Positions 12,801 to 21,575 of a DNA stretch of 39,911 nt are shown here, piece by piece (the first letter of the stretch is position 1; each line of letters starts with the position of its first letter). The notes beneath the pieces were generated by a model. It was given only the letters and a program-made list of their open reading frames with translations. It made no database searches and was not told the DNA's origin. The stretch is from Priapulus caudatus (Eukaryota; Priapulida; Priapulimorpha; Priapulimorphida; Priapulidae). The position numbers and the translations under genes were made by a program. The stretch lies in contig NW_014577114.1 of the NCBI RefSeq assembly GCF_000485595.1, positions 98,476 through 138,386 of the forward strand, given 5' to 3'.

Positions 12801-13346
12801 TCTCACGTGGCTTCACACATTCTCACATGGCTTCACACATTCTCACATGGCTTCACACATTCTCACATGGCTTCACACATTCTCACAAGTTACTGGATAT
12901 CTCTGGAAAACTCTTCACTTGCTTTTTGCAAATAGAAAAGCCACAAATCAGGCACACACAACTGACCTCAAACACCATAACCTAGTAATGCCAGACCGGA
13001 TGTTGGCTAAACTCGTAGTAATCACACAGTCAGTGTACATGCTGATGGGTTCAAGAGGCATTGTGTAGCAAATAATGCATCCACATTCTACGATTTACTG
13101 AAAATTATTTGCTGCATGACTAACATTAGTTTCTAACATTATAAGGAAACAACCACTGTATGAAAAGGGTTATTTACGTGCTCTTGAAAAATTGGCAATC
13201 TAGCTGGTTTTGTGAATGTAAGAACAGCATAAATGCTGTGAGAAAGTTTGGTCATGATAAAAATTCGTCAAACAACGTACCTCAATTCTCCATATGTGAA
13301 AGCAAGTTTGTCCTCTTGGTATGCTCTTGAATGCTGCATCAACCAT
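3733..13346 (-). CDS. Gelsolin/villin-family actin-binding protein, 5' part (seven spliced exons)
   Basis: This gene on the minus strand encodes a calcium-regulated actin filament severing/capping protein of the gelsolin superfamily, acting in the cytoplasm. CDS exons in order: 13346-13281, 7031-6957, 5563-5498, 5289-5159, 4920-4818, 4584-4454, 3817-3733. All junctions are GT-AG and phases match. The roughly 218 residues align without gaps to G1 and G2 of gelsolin/villin. They run [68 protein letters not shown], then [14 protein letters not shown] and [18 protein letters not shown]. Acidic residues that bind calcium in the family are present (GD in SGDSY, E in QDEAG, GD in EGDSF, E in NRIEK). 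Exon 1 starts at an ATG with an in-frame TAA 18 nt upstream. The 3' half is missing or off the left edge, so a three-domain (severin-like) or six-domain form cannot be told apart. Confidence 0.95.
4454..4584 (-). CDS. Gelsolin-family gene, coding exon 6 (G2, first half)
   Basis: The acceptor cag|GTACCC and donor AG|gtaaat bound 131 nt, entering phase 0 and leaving phase 2. The translation contains [19 protein letters not shown] and [17 protein letters not shown]. The GDSFILD and NRIEK motifs carry the family's G2 calcium ligands. This is one of the clearest gelsolin signatures in the window. Confidence 0.95.
4818..4920 (-). CDS. Gelsolin-family gene, coding exon 5 (G1-G2 linker)
   Basis: The acceptor attgccag|G and donor GAG|gtaata bound 103 nt. 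The translation is [13 protein letters not shown] followed by [15 protein letters not shown], the linker that in gelsolin binds filament sides and PIP2. The basic KYKKGG of vertebrate gelsolin is RYLEGG here, so the first lipid-binding basic cluster is weaker. The second (VKGQRN) is kept. Confidence 0.95.
5159..5289 (-). CDS. Gelsolin-family gene, coding exon 4 (G1, second half)
   Basis: The acceptor atttgcag|GAT and donor AG|gtgcaa bound 131 nt, phase 0 to phase 2. It encodes [19 protein letters not shown] then [11 protein letters not shown] and YFKKGI. These are the most conserved G1 motifs: the long actin-binding helix and the HREVQG signature. Confidence 0.96.
5498..5563 (-). CDS. Gelsolin-family gene, coding exon 3 (G1 middle)
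   Basis: A 66-nt exon, phase 0 at both ends, with acceptor tttctag|GTA and donor CAG|gtatgg. The translation [18 protein letters not shown] and HTSQ matches the family pattern HFWLG....Q just before the DE.GAAA helix. Confidence 0.94.
5901..5936. repeat. AT-rich microsatellite (AAAT)n then (TA)n
   Basis: AAATAAATAAAT passes into about nine TA dinucleotides and then ACACAC. It lies inside the intron between exons 2 and 3. The rest of that intron (5564-6956) shows no other feature. Confidence 0.85.
6957..7031 (-). CDS. Gelsolin-family gene, coding exon 2 (G1 start)
   Basis: The acceptor atttcag|CAA and donor TCT|gtgagt bound 75 nt, phase 0 at both ends. The translation [15 protein letters not shown] and [10 protein letters not shown] joins exon 1 without gap or excess relative to gelsolin WRxE...VP...xGxFxxGDxYxIL. 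The aspartate in SGDSY is the type II calcium ligand in the family. Confidence 0.95.
7032..8063. other. Intron 1 of the gelsolin-family gene, left part: little recognised
   Basis: AT-rich DNA. The only structure seen is a short imperfect repeat of CTGATAACTGATATCTGATA at about 7775-7826. Intron 1 is about 6.2 kb in total (7032-13280) and may house regulatory sequence, but none was identified. Confidence 0.4.
8064..8510. mobile_element. Foldback/MULE-like miniature DNA transposon, 447 bp, 9-bp target duplication
   Basis: The ends are perfect inverted repeats (GCTGATAGGG ... CCCTATCAGC, identical for about 31 bp). The arms continue as imperfect inverted repeats for about 130 bp (8064-8195 against 8387-8510). 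The element is bordered by the identical 9-mer CATATTAAG at 8055-8063 and 8511-8519. Long terminal inverted repeats plus a 9-bp target duplication are the hallmarks of Mutator-like elements (established knowledge). No transposase is encoded, so it is non-autonomous. It sits within gelsolin intron 1. Confidence 0.85.
8520..9130. other. Intronic sequence, nothing recognised
   Basis: Mixed sequence with no convincing coding, RNA or repeat signal. Confidence 0.35.
9140..9168. repeat. (AT)n microsatellite
   Basis: About 14 AT dinucleotides, continued after the hairpin insertion at 9210-9218. The hairpin therefore appears to have entered this AT tract. Confidence 0.9.
9169..9209. mobile_element. 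41-bp perfect hairpin CAGGAG...CTCCTG (mini foldback insertion)
   Basis: The 20-nt arm CAGGAGCTAATAATGACAAA is followed by one spacer base and its exact reverse complement. It is flanked on both sides by ATATATAT. The same 20-nt arm recurs at 33822-33841. It looks like a minimal inverted-repeat element inserted in a microsatellite. Confidence 0.75.
9210..9785. other. Intronic sequence, nothing recognised
   Basis: AT-rich. An 82-codon open frame at 9545-9793 (minus) resembles no family I recognise. Confidence 0.35.
9786..10360. repeat. 191-bp tandem satellite, at least three units, truncated by the assembly gap
   Basis: The anchor TCTATCATTAAATCATTTAG (or its start) occurs at 9786, 9971, 10162 and 10353, giving a period of 185 then 191 and 191 bp. 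Units 2 and 3 are nearly identical; unit 1 is more diverged. Within the unit, motifs such as ATTTAATGACTGTCACTAAAT and their complements repeat. The array ends abruptly at the run of N. Confidence 0.92.
10361..10983. other. Assembly gap (623 N)
   Basis: A run of unknown bases directly follows the 191-bp satellite. Sequence after the gap is not satellite, so the array probably continues into it. The true size is unknown. Confidence 0.98.
11320..11417 (-). mobile_element. hAT-like element end (CAGGGGCGTAGATAG)
   Basis: On the minus strand the sequence begins CAGGGGCGTAGATAGCGGGG at 11417 and runs leftward through G-rich DNA to CTTTCAGGAAGAAAATGGGG. CAGGGGCG is a typical terminus of hAT miniature elements in invertebrates. 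The other end and a target duplication were not found. A related copy lies at 11600-11733. Confidence 0.55.
11492..11733. mobile_element. hAT-like miniature element, 242 bp, CAGGCGCC...CGCCCCTG
   Basis: It starts CAGGCGCCGCGGAACG (11492) and ends CTACGCCCCTG (11733), so both ends have the CAGG/CCTG hAT form. Its right half is nearly a copy of 11320-11417 (CTGAAAGTA, GGGGGGATG, ATCTACGCCCCTG). The two terminal repeats are not well matched and no 8-bp duplication was found, so it may be a composite of two elements. Confidence 0.55.
11734..12690. other. Intronic sequence, nothing recognised
   Basis: Mixed composition. The open frames at 12079-12297 and 12338-12565 (minus) have no recognisable family features. 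Confidence 0.35.
12691..12890. repeat. 20-bp minisatellite, 10 copies (CTTCACACATTCTCACATGG)
   Basis: Ten head-to-tail units begin at 12691 and every 20 bp thereafter; the last one ends in CAAGT. Copies 4-6 vary by a CACATG to CACGTG change. Because 20 is not a multiple of three, all frames read as [15 protein letters not shown]-type repeats, which are not genes. It lies in gelsolin intron 1 about 0.4 kb downstream of exon 1. Confidence 0.97.
13281..13346 (-). CDS. Gelsolin-family gene, coding exon 1 (start codon)
   Basis: The ATG at 13346-13344 opens [16 protein letters not shown] and HIWRIE, with donor GAG|gtacgt. This is the usual N-terminus of severin/villin-type proteins (..AF...P.....IWRIE), with no signal peptide, so a cytoplasmic form. 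An in-frame TAA at 13364-13362 supports this start. A 5' UTR intron could end at aaacag just upstream. Confidence 0.9.
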
Positions 13347-13364
13347 AGTTACTGTTTCTTGTTA

Positions 13365-13964
13365 GTGGCACTTATAGGTAGGTTTCTGAAACAGACACAC
13401 AAGGTGAATGACACACAGTAATACCCAGCTGCATATTATCATGCAATATTATATTAAGCACATGAATAGAGAAAAGGTAATATGTTTTCTCAGAAAATAA
13501 AGAAACCCCGTATTTTATTGCAATGCTCCAATAAAAATAACAATGGTAATTGATATAGTATATGGTGCATGACATCATAGGTGCACATCATCATCTAGGA
13601 AGACTTCCATTTAAATACTGTGGATGTTTTTAAATTGAAATCTTTCAAGTGTCTGAGAAGACATGTTATTTTTACTATTGCCTACTTATTATCAAACTAT
13701 AACCTGTCCTTTTTGTTTCAATCACAGAATATTATGAAAACTTGCTCGAACACTTTAGAACATACACAAACACAAAAATCAATCACTGTAATCTAAAACA
13801 TTAAACGGGGATTAAAATAAAACGTATTTAAATGTGAAAACAAAAGTATATAAATTTGTACATCACAAAATGAGAAAAATTTGGAACAAAGTCACAGTTA
13901 CCCTCTAAATTATTAATACAATAAACCAATATAAACGTACATACAAGAAATAAAAACTGACAAT
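13365..13964. other. Upstream region of the gelsolin-family gene, no clear promoter element
   Basis: AT-rich DNA 5' of the start codon. It probably includes the 5' UTR and promoter, but no TATA box or initiator could be assigned with confidence. Confidence 0.3.
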
Positions 13965-13999
13965 ATCTCTCTCTCTCTCTCCCTCTTTCTCTCTCTCAC

Positions 14000-14047
<48 letters not shown>
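13965..14047. repeat. (CT)n microsatellite
   Basis: Nearly uninterrupted CT dinucleotides with a few CCT interruptions, ending in CGTGCGCGC. Confidence 0.95.
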
Positions 14048-14050
<3 letters not shown>

Positions 14051-14505
14051 CGCGCACCGTCTCTTTCTCTTCCTACAACTACATATTCATTTGTGCTGAA
14101 CTGCACCATTGTAGCACATATTTGAGCAATCGTATTGCCTTAGGGTTGGTTTCATTTCTATGGTCAGTGTTGCCATAGCAACGGCATGTTATGATAATAA
14201 CAGCTAATTATTGATTATGTATATATCGCTCGGGGTGGCCTCCCCCATGTGAAGGATTGTATAATAAGTAACACAAAATCACATTTATAGTAACACAAGC
14301 ACTTAAAAGAAAGGACAGTGTTTTTGTTTGCAGCTAGCCTGTGGATTCTGCTGTTTTCCTACAACTAAGGACCACTGAACTTGTGAAGCACCTACAGTTT
14401 TACTTACAAACTAGTTTTCGAAGGCTTGGTTGATTGATTTACGAATCTCTCAAATGGTTTACCTTGCACTTCAATATCTTAAGGAAATCGATTGAGACAT
14501 ATAAT

Positions 14506-14535
14506 CAGGAGTGTATCAATATTGATACACTCCTG
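14506..14535. mobile_element. 30-bp perfect palindrome CAGGAGTGTATCAAT/ATTGATACACTCCTG
   Basis: The two 15-nt arms abut with no loop. The identical 7-mer ATATAAT flanks both sides (14499-14505 and 14536-14542), as a target duplication would. The termini match those of the hairpins at 9169 and 33822, but the inner stem differs. Confidence 0.7.
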
Positions 14536-14542
14536 ATATAAT

Positions 14543-15930
14543 GTCATGATGTAAACAGATAATGAATAAATTATTGGGAAGTGCATTGTACTGTCATCAT
14601 CCTTATCTGAGACGTGTTGACTCACATTAATTTCATCACAGTATTCGCCACAAGCAACTGCTAGCACAAAATTTACATAGTAAGTGTAAAATCGTCTATG
14701 TGCTCTTGATAAACTCTATGGACTCTACTACCTGCCTACAGCAAGCACTCCTTAGCACTGCCATGTATATGCTGACTTTTAGGGTGAAGTGCTACCAGAA
14801 AAAAATTCGCAGTCATAGTGGATTCATTCTTCTGCTACCAAATCTTTAAGCCAAGCACTCATTTACTGTGTGAACCTAAACGTGGGAGTTCTACCAGTTA
14901 TTCACCCAGTCAGGCATTCCAAAATAGGCAGCCTGACAACGAACGCAGATCTAACAGCAACACTCGTCATCCGATTACTGGGTGTCACCGGTATACTGGG
15001 TGTCACCGACAACGCAAATATGTATTGTATCAAGTTCAGCTGTCACAGTATGACCCTATCTAGTCAGTCCCGACCGCAGAGCACCAATATCCTCTCTAGT
15101 CTGCTTGACAATTATTGTAAGATTACTAGAGTACACGATACAATGAGTAACATGGAACGTAAACTACAGAACTCGCATATAGAGATTGACTGAAACCGGT
15201 CTGAATGTTTGTTGTACAGCTGGCGCGACGAAAACCACAGGTTAAAGTATATAACACCGATTCAATTACCCCGTTCTTTAGAGATCAATCTACATGATTT
15301 GATATTGAATTTTAGTGTAGCTTTCACCACAGTTGCAACAAATGTATATTTGTGCATGAATGTAAACCCGATATTTACATAAAAACGCCTTTATATATCC
15401 ACCTTCATGCCTTTAGCCGCAGATTATCGATTTCAATAATAATTACATTAATTTAGATATTACGGCTGCTGAATTCTACCTATTTCGATATAACCACACA
15501 TACCTGTGACTTTAATAATTATTACCATCCATGAGTGTGATGTTTTATGGCAAATACAGAATTTCAGGTCATTGGACCTTTTAAATTAAAGCAGTAATTT
15601 TAATTACCTTGCATAACAAAGCTTCATGGAATAACTTATGGAGTAAAACTGTCAATAAGTCGTGTAGAGCTGAAAAGTCTAGATGTACTACAGTACACTA
15701 GTGTGGTACTCGTACACACGTACGAGTTTATACTGTTTTAGCCAGAGTCCCAACAGCAAGGCTGTTCCTACATATCGTTTGACTAAGACTATGCATAAGA
15801 GGGCATACGGGGGCATACGACACCATTATAGACTATTCACAGAATTTAATAGACTACATTCTATAAAAGTTCATGAAATACACATAAAATTGGATAAAAT
15901 TCTAAATAGAAAACAGCAAATTAAGTGATT
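14543..15930. other. Intergenic, nothing recognised
   Basis: Open frames at 14818-15063 and 14870-15193 overlap in different frames. They resemble no family, so no gene is called. Confidence 0.35.
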
Positions 15931-16045
15931 AATATATATATATGTATATATATTCTATATATACTATATATATATATATATATATACTGGATATATATAT
16001 TAGCATATATATATATATATATAGATATATATATATATTATATAG
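15931..16045. repeat. (TA)n-rich tract
   Basis: About 115 bp of TA dinucleotides with scattered interruptions (TGTATATATATTC, CTGG, GC), able to form cruciforms. Confidence 0.9.
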
Positions 16046-19000
16046 TATGTTAGTAAACAGCTGATCGCCCCAAACTCGACTATTCCTGATTACAACCAGA
16101 TACCTACCACATCTAAAGCAGAGGATGAACTGAGCAACATCTACCTATGAGTATGACTCTCCACATAACCAAAAACTAAAAAAAATAGAAATCTTGCGAA
16201 GTTCAAGGAATCGACTGTTTGAGCAATTTTTGGCAGGCTATAATCTGCAGGCTGTAATCTCCAGGAGTGGATGCTTAAAACTGGCAGGACATGTTTTGCG
16301 AACTGTGCAGGATTATTAAGATACACTCTCGAATAACAGTCTAGTAACATTTGTCCCTTCACACACCTCCACACTAACTACGGACATGAATAGCTGCCTA
16401 TGTCATTAGAACGTGAGTATAGTGGTACACTGTATACACAGTGGTACGATTTATTACCAAAGGACAGCAACCAGACCCAGCATTTTGAGTGGTTGGCTGC
16501 CGGATACAGGTACAGTATGTTTAGTGAAATCCCTATTTATTTCCTTCCTGGTCATATTTAAAGATTAAATTTACTACTCTAACAAGGACTACCTTGCTAA
16601 TTTCGCAACAGTTTAATAACATCACAGTTTATTGATTACGTACATATGCCCAGGGTATGATCTATCCATATAGAAGTTATCGATTTTCATAGCCTCTTTT
16701 GATTAGTTTATTACTCTAGCTATTGATATTTAGTTAAATTAGCATTTAATTGGGATACATACCATGCAATCTCCAATGCTTAACAATAAATAGATATCAA
16801 TAAGAAGTTAATAAAAACCCTGAATTTTGTATTCTTTTCTTTTTTAATCTTTAAGTTTAACTCAATTATAAGTACTTACAGTACTCTATAGCTGATATTT
16901 GTTATAGGTGATACCATATATTATATGTGCCGCCTCTGGTGCCAGTGACAGAAGTTTGGCAGTTAAATTTCACCTTTGTACTATTTATCTAGAATCAGAA
17001 ATTTTAAAAGCAGATTTACATTTATCCCTAAATACTAAAACTAACTACAAATTTATACTTAGGATAAATTAAATAGGCATAACTTACCTAAAACTAAGAG
17101 AATTTAAATGAACTGAAATATAAAAGGCAGGAAAATATACAAGTGCAACTTGCATACTCACTGCAAGCAGCTCAGATAATGAAACATGCCAGCAATTATG
17201 ATAAACAAACACGTACTATTCACTTATATTGATATACCACATTCCTTAAAATATTCACACCCTGCCAGTTACATGCTGCTAGGTAAAAATTGTGAAAATT
17301 AAGATGCAAAGACTCACTTTTTGTGCCTGTCATTTAAACAGCTTAATTACTTACACACTAAGTAATTAACATTGTCAGGTTTTGTTTGATGGCATGAATT
17401 AAATGGGAAATTCATCTTTAATCCCACACCAACTATATAGTAGTTCTTTAACCATTCAACCAGCAGCTTGGACATTCGCCTAACATCCTGTCCATTAACA
17501 ATTGTTGTAGATAGATATAGGTTTTCCTACATAGAGTGTGGTGCTCAATTCTCATTCACACTACCACGTAGCAGGCCAACAATAAGAACAGTGTAACCAT
17601 GCTAAGCTCCCTGTCCTACAGGTTCTGCAGACCTCCAGTAAAGCATGACTGAATGGGTCATTGTGGTCTTGTATAATTATATAAATATCCAACAGTGTAC
17701 ATAGCCTTTATTCGAGCTGTGAATGGTACAAACTGCTTTCATACAGTAACAGGTATTTTTCATATTCCGTAAGTTCAAATAACCTGTCAAGGAGTATTAT
17801 AAAAAATAACTAAGCTACAAATTATGCTTACACTATAAACTCCTACGAACTTAGCACTATATTTGCCAACAGTTTATTCACCCTTTCTAATATCATAACC
17901 AGAGAAAGAGCAGTACCACATGTGTTGCAAATGTGTTTCAACCTAGTTTAATTATATTGCACATTTTAAGTAAAGAAATGGTATGTAATAGAAGATATAT
18001 ATATCATGTTTGACTGTTAGTGATATTCTAGATTCTATCTGATGTTCCATAACATATTACTCTGACAGTGATGTATAAATGCACTCTGAACCACAAATGC
18101 TGGATTAAAAAGGCTGGTTATATAATTATGGTTTATTTATTCAACTAGTACAGCATCGATCAAGCTAGCAAACAGAACTCTTCATATAATGGCACCCCTA
18201 TTTTTCGAGGGTGCTACTAATAATTGTCTCTGTGTAACAGTTAATTCCAAATAGGTATATGCTTCAGTTTGTGCATGCATTTGATTTTAATGCAGGTGCA
18301 AGTATCTGTGCCAGTTATGCACAATCTCATTATCCAACTCTATGTGCATGCAAAAAGTAATTATGCTGTACCTTAATTCAACAAGATAAGTATTAACTTC
18401 TGTAGAGCCTGCTACAGAACATCTATAGGCTACTGGACTATAGACTGAAAGCATAGAAATATATACATCTTACTTGCCATAAACTCCAAACAACTTTATT
18501 TACAAGTAGTATTTGTAATCTTGGGATTACTACTGCTAAGATCAGGCTTTATTTGCAGCATGAGATTTCATTTCTCATTTTTAAAGAACAGTTGATGACT
18601 ATAGTAAAACTGCCAAAAAATCATACCCAGCCTTTTGAATGCTGGTGTGATCTTCACTTTACTCGGCAATGGGACATCCGAGTATAGCGTTTGCATGTTA
18701 GACGTAAGAATTAACATTAATTTTGTCTGAATGTGTACTACTAATGAAATATTTACAATTTTAGTATATGAAATTGCACCTTACCATAATGTTATCCTGT
18801 TAGTCATAACATTTGTGACAGTGAAACATTGAGATATAAAAATTCACAAAGCATGCATGCCACCAGGTTTCCTTACATAAAAGAAGAATATAATCCAAGA
18901 AGAGACCAATATGCAGCCCTAGTCTAGAAGACATGTCCCACAATACTGTACTTCATGTCTACACAATACACAATCGCGGTCATCTCTTCTAGACTAGCTC

Positions 19001-19190
19001 CCGATATGCTTACAACTTGACGGTTAATAGAACAAGCCAAGCAAGCCTGCCAAGCAGTGTCACGTGTGGAGTCTGGAGAGTTATCATACAATGATACATT
19101 TTTCATGGTATTATATCGAACGTACTACGTACGTAGCCTTTAGGCTTTAAGTTAAATTCATTACCATCTTATTCTTACTCATTTTGGCTC
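16046..19190. other. Intergenic AT-rich DNA, nothing recognised
   Basis: About 3.1 kb without repeats of note, coding signal or RNA gene that I can support. Confidence 0.4.
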
Positions 19191-19229
19191 ATCATTGCTC
19201 GGTAGATACAACAAGAGTAGGGTTACATT

Positions 19230-19640
19230 ATTGTATCTCTGCTCGGGTGCGCACGCACGTGGTATTACGGTAAATGTACTGCTACTACTAGCCCGGCCTA
19301 CTACTAGCGACGGATTGTCTATACAGCCTATTCATTGTCTATGGATCCGTCAGCCGACGGATTGTCTATATATCCTAACCCTAGCGATACCGTTTCTTGG
19401 AGCTATGCTACTAGTACTACTAGTAGTAGTAGGCCTAGTACTACGTCGTTACCTCCGGTGAGATTAGCTCTAGTACTATAGCACGCGTACGCGGGCTATA
19501 GTACTAGAGCTACGGCGAGATATGCCGGTGCGGCGGTGGCACTGCCACTGGCAGCATACTACGTCGTGATACTGATACTGACAGTGATAGTGATACTGAT
19601 GATAGTGATAGTGATAGTACTACTACTAGTTACAAGAACA
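19230..19640. repeat. CTAG-rich, hairpin-forming low-complexity region
   Basis: This region is dense in CTAG, GTAC and TACTAC. It contains a repeated GACGGATTGTCTATA motif (19310 and 19355) and a run of GATACT/GATAGT hexamers (19566-19625). The strongest element is the hairpin described separately at 19465-19512. Confidence 0.6.
19465..19512. repeat. Perfect 18-bp inverted repeat with 12-nt CG-rich loop
   Basis: TAGCTCTAGTACTATAGC (19465-19482) is matched exactly by its reverse complement at 19495-19512. The loop ACGCGTACGCGG contains ACGCGT. Function unknown. Confidence 0.9.
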
Positions 19641-20235
19641 TAACAAATAATAATATCGCCCACGATATTACACCGTGTCATGCTGATAATACTTCTATTC
19701 TTACCTTCACTGCCGTGAGCTCGCCTAGCCGTACTGATTGCGTGTTAGTAGGCGTTGATATTCAACAATGTTTACACTATCACCTCAAACGCAAGCAGGA
19801 AGCCGGTCAACACCTATCAGCGTCCGGTCTTGTTGCACTCGGCAGGTGTCATGTTTATACGCATATAATATAGTCCCATATATAAAAACGTCTAAACTAA
19901 CTAGGCGGGATAAAACTGCAGCTATTCTGTTAATTACAGCGAATAAGTTTATCATAGAATGCTATGCAAAGCAAAACGTATACAGCGTGCACGATAGAAG
20001 TTCGTTCGGTTTACCTGTACACGCGGATGAATATACGACACACCCAGACCAGAGCCCAGACCACATAGTAGTATTAGTACGTAAGTCGGCGTCACTTCAG
20101 GGCGTCACCATAATAACTAGAGGACGCACCACGTGACTAATTCTTTTGCAGTCGCGTGGCGTGATGCCGGTTGTGGTAGTTTTGGCAGACATATAGTGGC
20201 GTGTGCTGTTCAGAAATAGAATTTTATTGTAAAAA
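19641..20235. other. Sequence upstream of the P-element relic, no function assigned
   Basis: It includes a 122-codon open frame (19768-20136, plus) with no recognised domain. It could be the 5' flank of the P-element relic that follows. Confidence 0.3.
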
Positions 20236-20303
20236 ATGCCGATCTGCTGTGCGGTTTGGTACTGGAACAAGCAGTGCCAGTGGCAAAACCTTTCACTTCT
20301 AAT
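20236..20303 (+). pseudogene. THAP zinc-finger fragment (N-terminus of a P-element/THAP9-like transposase relic)
   Basis: An ATG opens MPICCAV, the start of a THAP C2CH zinc finger (MPxxCAVxGC). After a frame change near 20258 the sequence reads GTGTSSASGKTFHF, as in the SGKTFHxFP segment of THAP domains. Coding then stops and a 59-bp tandem repeat takes over. THAP domains are the DNA-binding part of P-element transposases. The catalytic-domain remnant at 21250-21575, on the same strand, is probably from the same insertion. Confidence 0.55.
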
Positions 20304-20320
20304 TAAGTAGTCATTTATTA

Positions 20321-20452
20321 TGCGCCATAGTATGACCTCATTCATATATTAATATAGTCATAGTATGACCCTATTATTATGCGCCATAGTATGACCTCAT
20401 TCATATATTAATATAGTCATAGTATGACCCTATTATTATGCGCCATAATTAT
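20321..20452. repeat. 59-bp tandem repeat, about 2.2 copies
   Basis: TGCGCCATAGTATGACC starts at 20321, 20380 and 20439 (the last is partial). Each unit has TATGACCTCATTCATATATT and ATAGTCATAGTATGACCC. It directly follows the THAP fragment. Confidence 0.93.
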
Positions 20453-20463
20453 AGTCTAGGTTA

Positions 20464-20735
20464 CAGGGGCGGATCCAGGATTTTTGAAAGGGTGGTGTCC
20501 AAGAAGAAATAAAGGGCACTTTTTCCTGCTTAATTTTTTTTTGTGGTATTTTTTTTCGTAAGCTGCCGATAAGGCCTTGGGGGGACCTCCTCCAAGAAAT
20601 TTTTACAAAATTGGTGCATTCTGAGAGCATCTGAGCAGTAATTTTGATGTATAGAATGCAAGATGGAATTCCAATTTTTTAGCATAAAATAATATTTTAG
20701 TCGGTATAATAAAATTCACCTCTGGATCGCACCCC
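20464..20735 (+). mobile_element. hAT-like element, 5' end clear (CAGGGGCGGATCCAGG)
   Basis: It begins with CAGGGGCGGATCCAGGATTT, a widespread hAT-type terminus. The right boundary is tentative: CTCTGGATCGCACCCCG near 20721-20735 resembles a decayed inverted copy. No 8-bp duplication was found. It appears to have inserted into or next to the P-element relic. Confidence 0.5.
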
Positions 20736-21249
20736 GAACAATAAAATTGAGTTGAAAAACACAAATTTATCAGATCCGGTTCCCCGGACACCCCGTGGGT
20801 CCTTTGCCAATTTCTAGGTTTTTATAGCTGAGCTCCATACATATAGGATGAGGGATTTTTTTTGGGCTGGACCTCTTGGACCGAGACCCACCATGATGCA
20901 CTTCAAGGAAATCTCTACCTGATTGTCTTTAACGAATTTATATATATATAAGTAAATCTTTATCAGAAAAACTAGCCCTAAAAAAATTGAACCCTTTACC
21001 AAATGAACCGTAATTAATAAATAAATAAAATAAACCCAGCACGAGAATTAACAGTATATACTCAGAAGAACAGCCGGGGTTTTTCTACAGATTGTGCAAT
21101 AACATTTCCATATAAAAAGCATATGCAGGAAATATATTTTTATGTTAAAATTTTTGTCAGATTTCAGTTGCCAAATTATATGTATTTGTCTGAAATCCGA
21201 GACTCCAGACTAAACCTGGAGGGTTGGTAATTAGGCGTCTGGCTTACCT

Positions 21250-21575
21250 ATGACAAAGACAAGCCGCAAGACAGCATTTGTTGGATTTGTCATTGAGATC
21301 GACAGTGTGTCTGCACTTCATGATGAACTAGTTGCGGACTTGCGGTAAACACTGTAGGTGAATCTAACCGATTGAATTACCATTTGATATATAATTTAAG
21401 CTAAGATCGCTTGAAACTGTTCTTTGGTTGTATTAGGTCTCAAGGTGGATGGAACAATTAATAACCCTACTGTTAGTCAGTTCATGGCAGCATACAAGCG
21501 TCTGCTTATAAGGTAGGAAGTCAGGTGTAGTAATGGAAACTGCATAGGGTGCAAGTATACTGCATGCAGAACACA
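21250..21575 (+). pseudogene. P-element (THAP9-like) transposase catalytic-domain remnant
   Basis: Three pieces match conserved P-transposase blocks. Positions 21250-21345 read TSRKTAFVGFVIEIDS (family RKTGFLGFI) and end at TAA. Positions 21372-21458, in another frame, read YNLS(stop)DRLKLFFG and CIRSQGGWNN (family LSQDHLELFFxxIRxRGGWNN); a Q codon is now TAA. Positions 21460-21513, back in the first frame, read NNPTVSQFMAAYKRLL (family NNPTxxQFxxAYKRLL). A weaker match (ASILHA, family SILH) follows to about 21575. Stops and a frame change make it non-functional. Confidence 0.85.

Noticed and set aside
12521-13068. 154- and 146-codon frames with repeated [10 protein letters not shown]
   Set aside because: The 20-bp tandem repeat shifts frame each unit, so all three frames read alike. 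It lies in a gelsolin intron.
14818-15193. Two overlapping plus-strand frames (81 and 107 codons)
   Set aside because: They use different frames over the same bases and resemble no protein family.
19768-20136. 122-codon plus-strand frame
   Set aside because: No recognised domain, no repeat or splice support, and composition like its non-coding surroundings. It may be the 5' flank of the P-element relic.
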